Shown in pieces: positions 61,301 through 64,000 of a stretch of 64,000 bases of DNA. Origin of the DNA: Amblyornis subalaris (lineage: Eukaryota > Chordata > Aves > Passeriformes > Ptilonorhynchidae). Below the pieces are notes generated by a model, which was given only the letters and a program-made list of their open reading frames with translations, was not told the origin of the DNA and did no database searches. The first letter of the stretch is position 1. The number at the start of each line of letters is the position of its first letter. The position numbers and the translations under genes are program-made. The stretch is taken from NCBI GenBank assembly GCA_018881555.1, contig JACAXG010000056.1, positions 445,462-509,461 of the forward strand, given 5' to 3'.

Positions 61301-61453
61301 GGCTTGCCGTGCGGCCACGTGTTCCACCAGAATTGCATCGTGATGTGGCTGGCCGGGGGGCGGCACTGCTGCCCCGTCTGCAGGTGGGCGTCCTACAAAA
61401 AGAAGCAGCCATACACACACCCGCAGCCTTTGTCGAGTGAGCCCCCNTCTTAG
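45805..61453 (+). CDS. RNF103: RNF103 (KF-1), ER-membrane RING-H2 E3 ubiquitin ligase
   Basis: Complete gene in four coding exons, 2061 nt, 686 residues, essentially the family length. RNF103 is a multi-pass endoplasmic reticulum protein that acts as an E2-dependent ubiquitin ligase linked to ER-associated degradation. The N-terminus MWVKLCCLLLYFLALFVLAR is a signal-anchor-like helix. Further hydrophobic segments fall at about residues 326-344, 353-379 and 417-434. An acidic Ser/Asp stretch and a Cys-rich stretch precede the RING-H2, whose eight ligands are Cys622, Cys625, Cys640, His642, His645, Cys648, Cys660 and Cys663. The start ATG has A at -3 and lies in a CpG island. Two Ns near the C-terminus are third codon positions (Thr, Pro) and harmless. 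Confidence 0.97.
46031..48113 (+). other. RNF103 intron 1
   Basis: Left part continues the CpG island; the rest is unremarkable, with no supported exon or repeat. Confidence 0.6.
48114..48253 (+). CDS. RNF103: RNF103 exon 2
   Basis: Acceptor CTCTTTCAG, donor GTATAT. It encodes GDLMEGELYSALKEEE through HFYELVEDTKDGIWLVQ, in phase 0 at its end. Confidence 0.95.
53681..53743 (-). repeat. Diverged CR1 3'-end fragment
   Basis: GACTGTATGGTTGAAAGAGACC followed by GATGAGCTAGTTCAGCTCTC and CTAGACAG keeps the order of the CR1 terminus in reverse, but with many changes. Confidence 0.5.
57124..57176 (+). repeat. Possible MIR/CORE-SINE remnant
   Basis: AAGTTACAGAGCGAGTCACT then GGCAAAGCTGG resembles the core-to-3' part of amniote MIR SINEs. 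Short and diverged, so this is a weak call. Confidence 0.3.
57692..57807 (+). CDS. RNF103: RNF103 exon 3
   Basis: Acceptor GGCAATAG, donor GTATAT. It encodes VIANDRSPLVGKVHWEKMV through NCSSDPR, ending two bases into Arg161. Confidence 0.95.
57808..59874 (+). other. RNF103 intron 3
   Basis: Nothing beyond unique sequence recognised. Confidence 0.6.
59875..61453 (+). CDS. RNF103: RNF103 exon 4 (membrane segments, RING-H2, stop)
   Basis: Large terminal coding exon, acceptor TTTGTAG. It begins YCKRRGWLKSTLIMSV and holds the thioredoxin-like lumenal region, three hydrophobic segments, the acidic and Cys-rich linkers and the RING-H2 finger, then TAG. Confidence 0.97.
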
Positions 61454-62023
61454 CTGTGTGCCCATGTCCTTTGTAAGCTTTCAGGATATTACTGCTTGCC
61501 TTTTAAATGTTAGTCACTTAAAAGATTACGTGGTTTGAAGTTTTAGTTTAAATGTTAGTGCAGTGAACTAAAATATACATGATGCTAACGTTAATGACAG
61601 AATCATTTGGTTGCCTTGTATGTTGAACTGAATGCAAACTTACCATACAATAACTTGTTCTCTTCAACATCTGGAAACTTGATGCTGTTTTTGTAAGCAC
61701 AAAAATCAAGCCTACAAGAGAAGCGTATTCCAGCAAACGTTTACAAGTTAGGATGTGGGTGAAATTGAAATTCTAATTGGAGACAATTGCTTAATTTAAG
61801 TGTTTCTTATTTTAGAGTCTGTTCTGCACATCTTTGTTGAATAATGTATGTTGTAAGACAGTACCATTTAAAAAGAAATCGGTGAAATAAATTATTTTAA
61901 AAGGAGATTTGTAATTGTTAATTGTTTTGATAAATATTTCGTGTGTATGGTTGCGGATGTCTTGCTGGCCTGATTTATCTGTGAAGACAATAAAAATATA
62001 ACACAACTTTTGTGACTAATAAA
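61454..62023 (+). other. RNF103: RNF103 3' UTR
   Basis: AT-rich sequence after the stop with three AATAAA signals (61886-61891, 61989-61994, 62018-62023). The last two are clustered, giving a 3' UTR of roughly 0.45-0.6 kb for the short form. Confidence 0.6.
62018..62023 (+). promoter_or_regulatory. RNF103 polyadenylation signals (cluster)
   Basis: AATAAA here and at 61989-61994, about 540-570 nt after the stop codon. Longer isoforms reading into CHMP3 are known in mammals, so these may not be the only ends. Confidence 0.5.
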
Positions 62024-64000
62024 TCATCTCCTAGGGATGCAGGAATTCAGTGCTCCGAGCCACTGGCCAAGCAGAAGGGAATGGTGTTTCACTGGGAACT
62101 ACTTCCTTCGTAAATCTGTTGTGTTGAGGTTCTTCTTTGCTTGACCAGTGGTTTTCCAGTTGATTACTGCTTTTCCAGATGGACACCCTCTTCTAGCAGC
62201 TGTCTCTCCAGCACCCTCCTCTGCAGACATCTGGGAAGACTTTAGAGTAGCTCCCTCTGCAGCCTCAAAGTAAACTTTTGTGTGGAGGAGCAGAATATTG
62301 TCNTGCAATAACAAAAGTGGCTTGTAAAGGTAAAAATTGCCAGCCTCCAACTGCTGCTATTCTGAAGTGATTTTTGATTTCTTTGATAGTTCTTTGGTGC
62401 CATAAAAAATTGAGTCTGTTGTTTTCTTTATATTTCCATATGAAACTNTGGTTTTGATTGTACCTTTCAGAAATCATCTGGCTAAAAATACAGAGGAATT
62501 GTTGGTTGGAAAGAAAAAGGTATGGGGGGGAAGAGCAGGAGATGATATGAGTAGAGGAAANGGCTAAACTAGAAAGATACTTTCAATCGTTTCATTGTTT
62601 TATTTCTTTCCTAAACCTTGCCCATGTGGTATGAAAGGAGGATAATGACATAAAGATGAAAATAGGAAATACAAGCACAGGTCCCTCTTGCAGTTACAAC
62701 CCATCTCCCTGTGTCTTTGTAAGTTGGGTATCTGGTGCTCATAGAGCTGCTGGCATTGTTTTATCTGTCCAGGGTACCTGGGCACTCTTTTATTAACAAA
62801 TGATTCACAGCTCCTGTCACCAGGTGTGTTCCCAAGAGAATACTCATGTAATTATCAGAAGAGCTGTTTTTTAATTTTGAGTCCTTTTTTCCTGTCTCAT
62901 TTCCTTTTTCCCATGGCAGTATTGAAGCAGAGAGGTACAAGGGGCACAATATCAGCAACTCTCCCGTGGTCCAGAAAGTCATTTTTATTCCAGTTGAGAC
63001 CTGCCAGTACATGCCCTGTCTCTGTCATTACAGCCTCAGCAGAGCAGTGGAGAGGCATAATNAGGGCAAAGATCACTTCTGCTTCCAATTTGTGCAGCAG
63101 CATGGCGTATGTGCTTGTCATGAGTAGCTGAAATCCACATTGTTTCAGGACATTGTTTTGAAACCTGCACTGNGAACTGAGGCCTTGCCAAGGGAAAGGG
63201 GAAAGGAAAAGTTTTGTGAGTGTCAATAAGGCTGTAGCTAAGGTGCTGACACACACAAGCNAGGTGCTGTATCACAGCCCGATGGAGCCTTTTGCTGGTA
63301 CCTCGGCCATTTGCCAAATGCCGTGAGTGCTAAGCTGGAGCAAGGCTGTGTCCTTGGAGCACTGAGTGCTTGTGGAGCACAGCTGCTGCTGTAGGCTGAC
63401 CTCAGCAGTTCTGCTCCTGTGCACTGGCTCAGCCTTGTTTGCAAACCTTCCGGAACACCTGTTTCAGCTGAAGACTTGTTTTAATGGCCTCCGTTGCTCT
63501 ACTCGTCTTGTACTTTTGATGGATGACCCAAACTGCTGTTTAATTAGCAGGAGAGCCACTGAGGGCACATCCATAGGAGCAGGTAATTATGACCAGTAGG
63601 TAGCTGTGGCGGAAGGTTTGGTCCCCCTGTGTCTGGGTTATATAAATTGTTGTGATGCAGTTACAGGCAACGCATCTGTTACAGAACCTTGAGCAGCTGG
63701 CGTAGTGTATTGGGAGTCCCAGCAGGACAGAAAAAGCAGTTGGATGTGTTTATTTTATGAAATGCTCGTGTCAGTAGCAGCAGAACCATCCAAGTAAGAT
63801 TGTTTTCTACCGAGTGCAGGATCTCAGACAGGCCTTCCCTGACGTGCTGACAGTTGAACATCCGGAGAACAGAGCAAAGGAGCAAAGACTGTGCCTGTAA
63901 CAAGGTCAGCAGTTTCGCTGCTCACGTGTTTTGCCTCGCAGGGCTGGGTTGCGCTAGTACTTGTGAAGTGTCTTAACTGAGATGCTAAACATTCCTGAAG
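62024..64000. other. Intergenic region downstream of RNF103
   Basis: No exon recognised on either strand. CHMP3, the expected next gene, does not start here as far as I can see. Confidence 0.5.

Noticed and set aside
62024..64000. CHMP3 first exon
   Set aside because: Expected from synteny, but no matching start or splice pattern was seen in either strand.

Overview
The window is avian nuclear DNA. The evidence is several CR1 LINE 3' ends, vertebrate GT-AG gene structures, CpG-island promoters, and the syntenic block CD8A – RMND5A – RNF103, which is also a neighbourhood in mammals (human 2p11). A songbird is plausible but not proven. Scattered single N calls indicate a draft assembly.

Layout. 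Positions 1-10.4 kb hold a tandem CD8A (T-cell co-receptor alpha chain) cluster on the plus strand. It starts with the 3' half of an upstream copy: stalk, transmembrane, Lck-tail and probable terminal exons, with the signal and Ig exons lying off the left edge. Next comes a duplicated promoter/5'-leader block with a broken exon-1 remnant. Last is a second copy with signal, IgV, stalk and transmembrane exons but without the cytoplasmic-tail exons. Positions 16.65-40.25 kb hold RMND5A on the minus strand, complete in nine coding exons that sum exactly to 391 codons plus stop; it is a subunit of the CTLH/GID E3 ubiquitin ligase. Positions 45.8-61.45 kb hold RNF103 (KF-1) on the plus strand, complete in four coding exons giving 686 residues; it is a multi-pass ER RING-H2 ubiquitin ligase. 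RMND5A and RNF103 are divergent, each with a CpG-island promoter, and are separated by about 5.5 kb littered with CR1 fragments. Positions 62-64 kb are intergenic; no CHMP3 exon, the usual next neighbour, was recognised.

How the genes relate. The two ubiquitin ligases and the CD8A cluster share no evident pathway; their adjacency is conserved synteny. The most interesting part is the CD8A cluster. The downstream copy keeps a good signal peptide, IgV domain and membrane segment, but it carries a frame change in the transmembrane exon, has lost the splice donor and lacks the Lck-binding CxC tail. It is either a decaying duplicate or a co-receptor-like protein without Lck coupling. The stalk exons of the two copies look more diverged than the flanking introns. 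I found no sign of a wholly new system beyond this.
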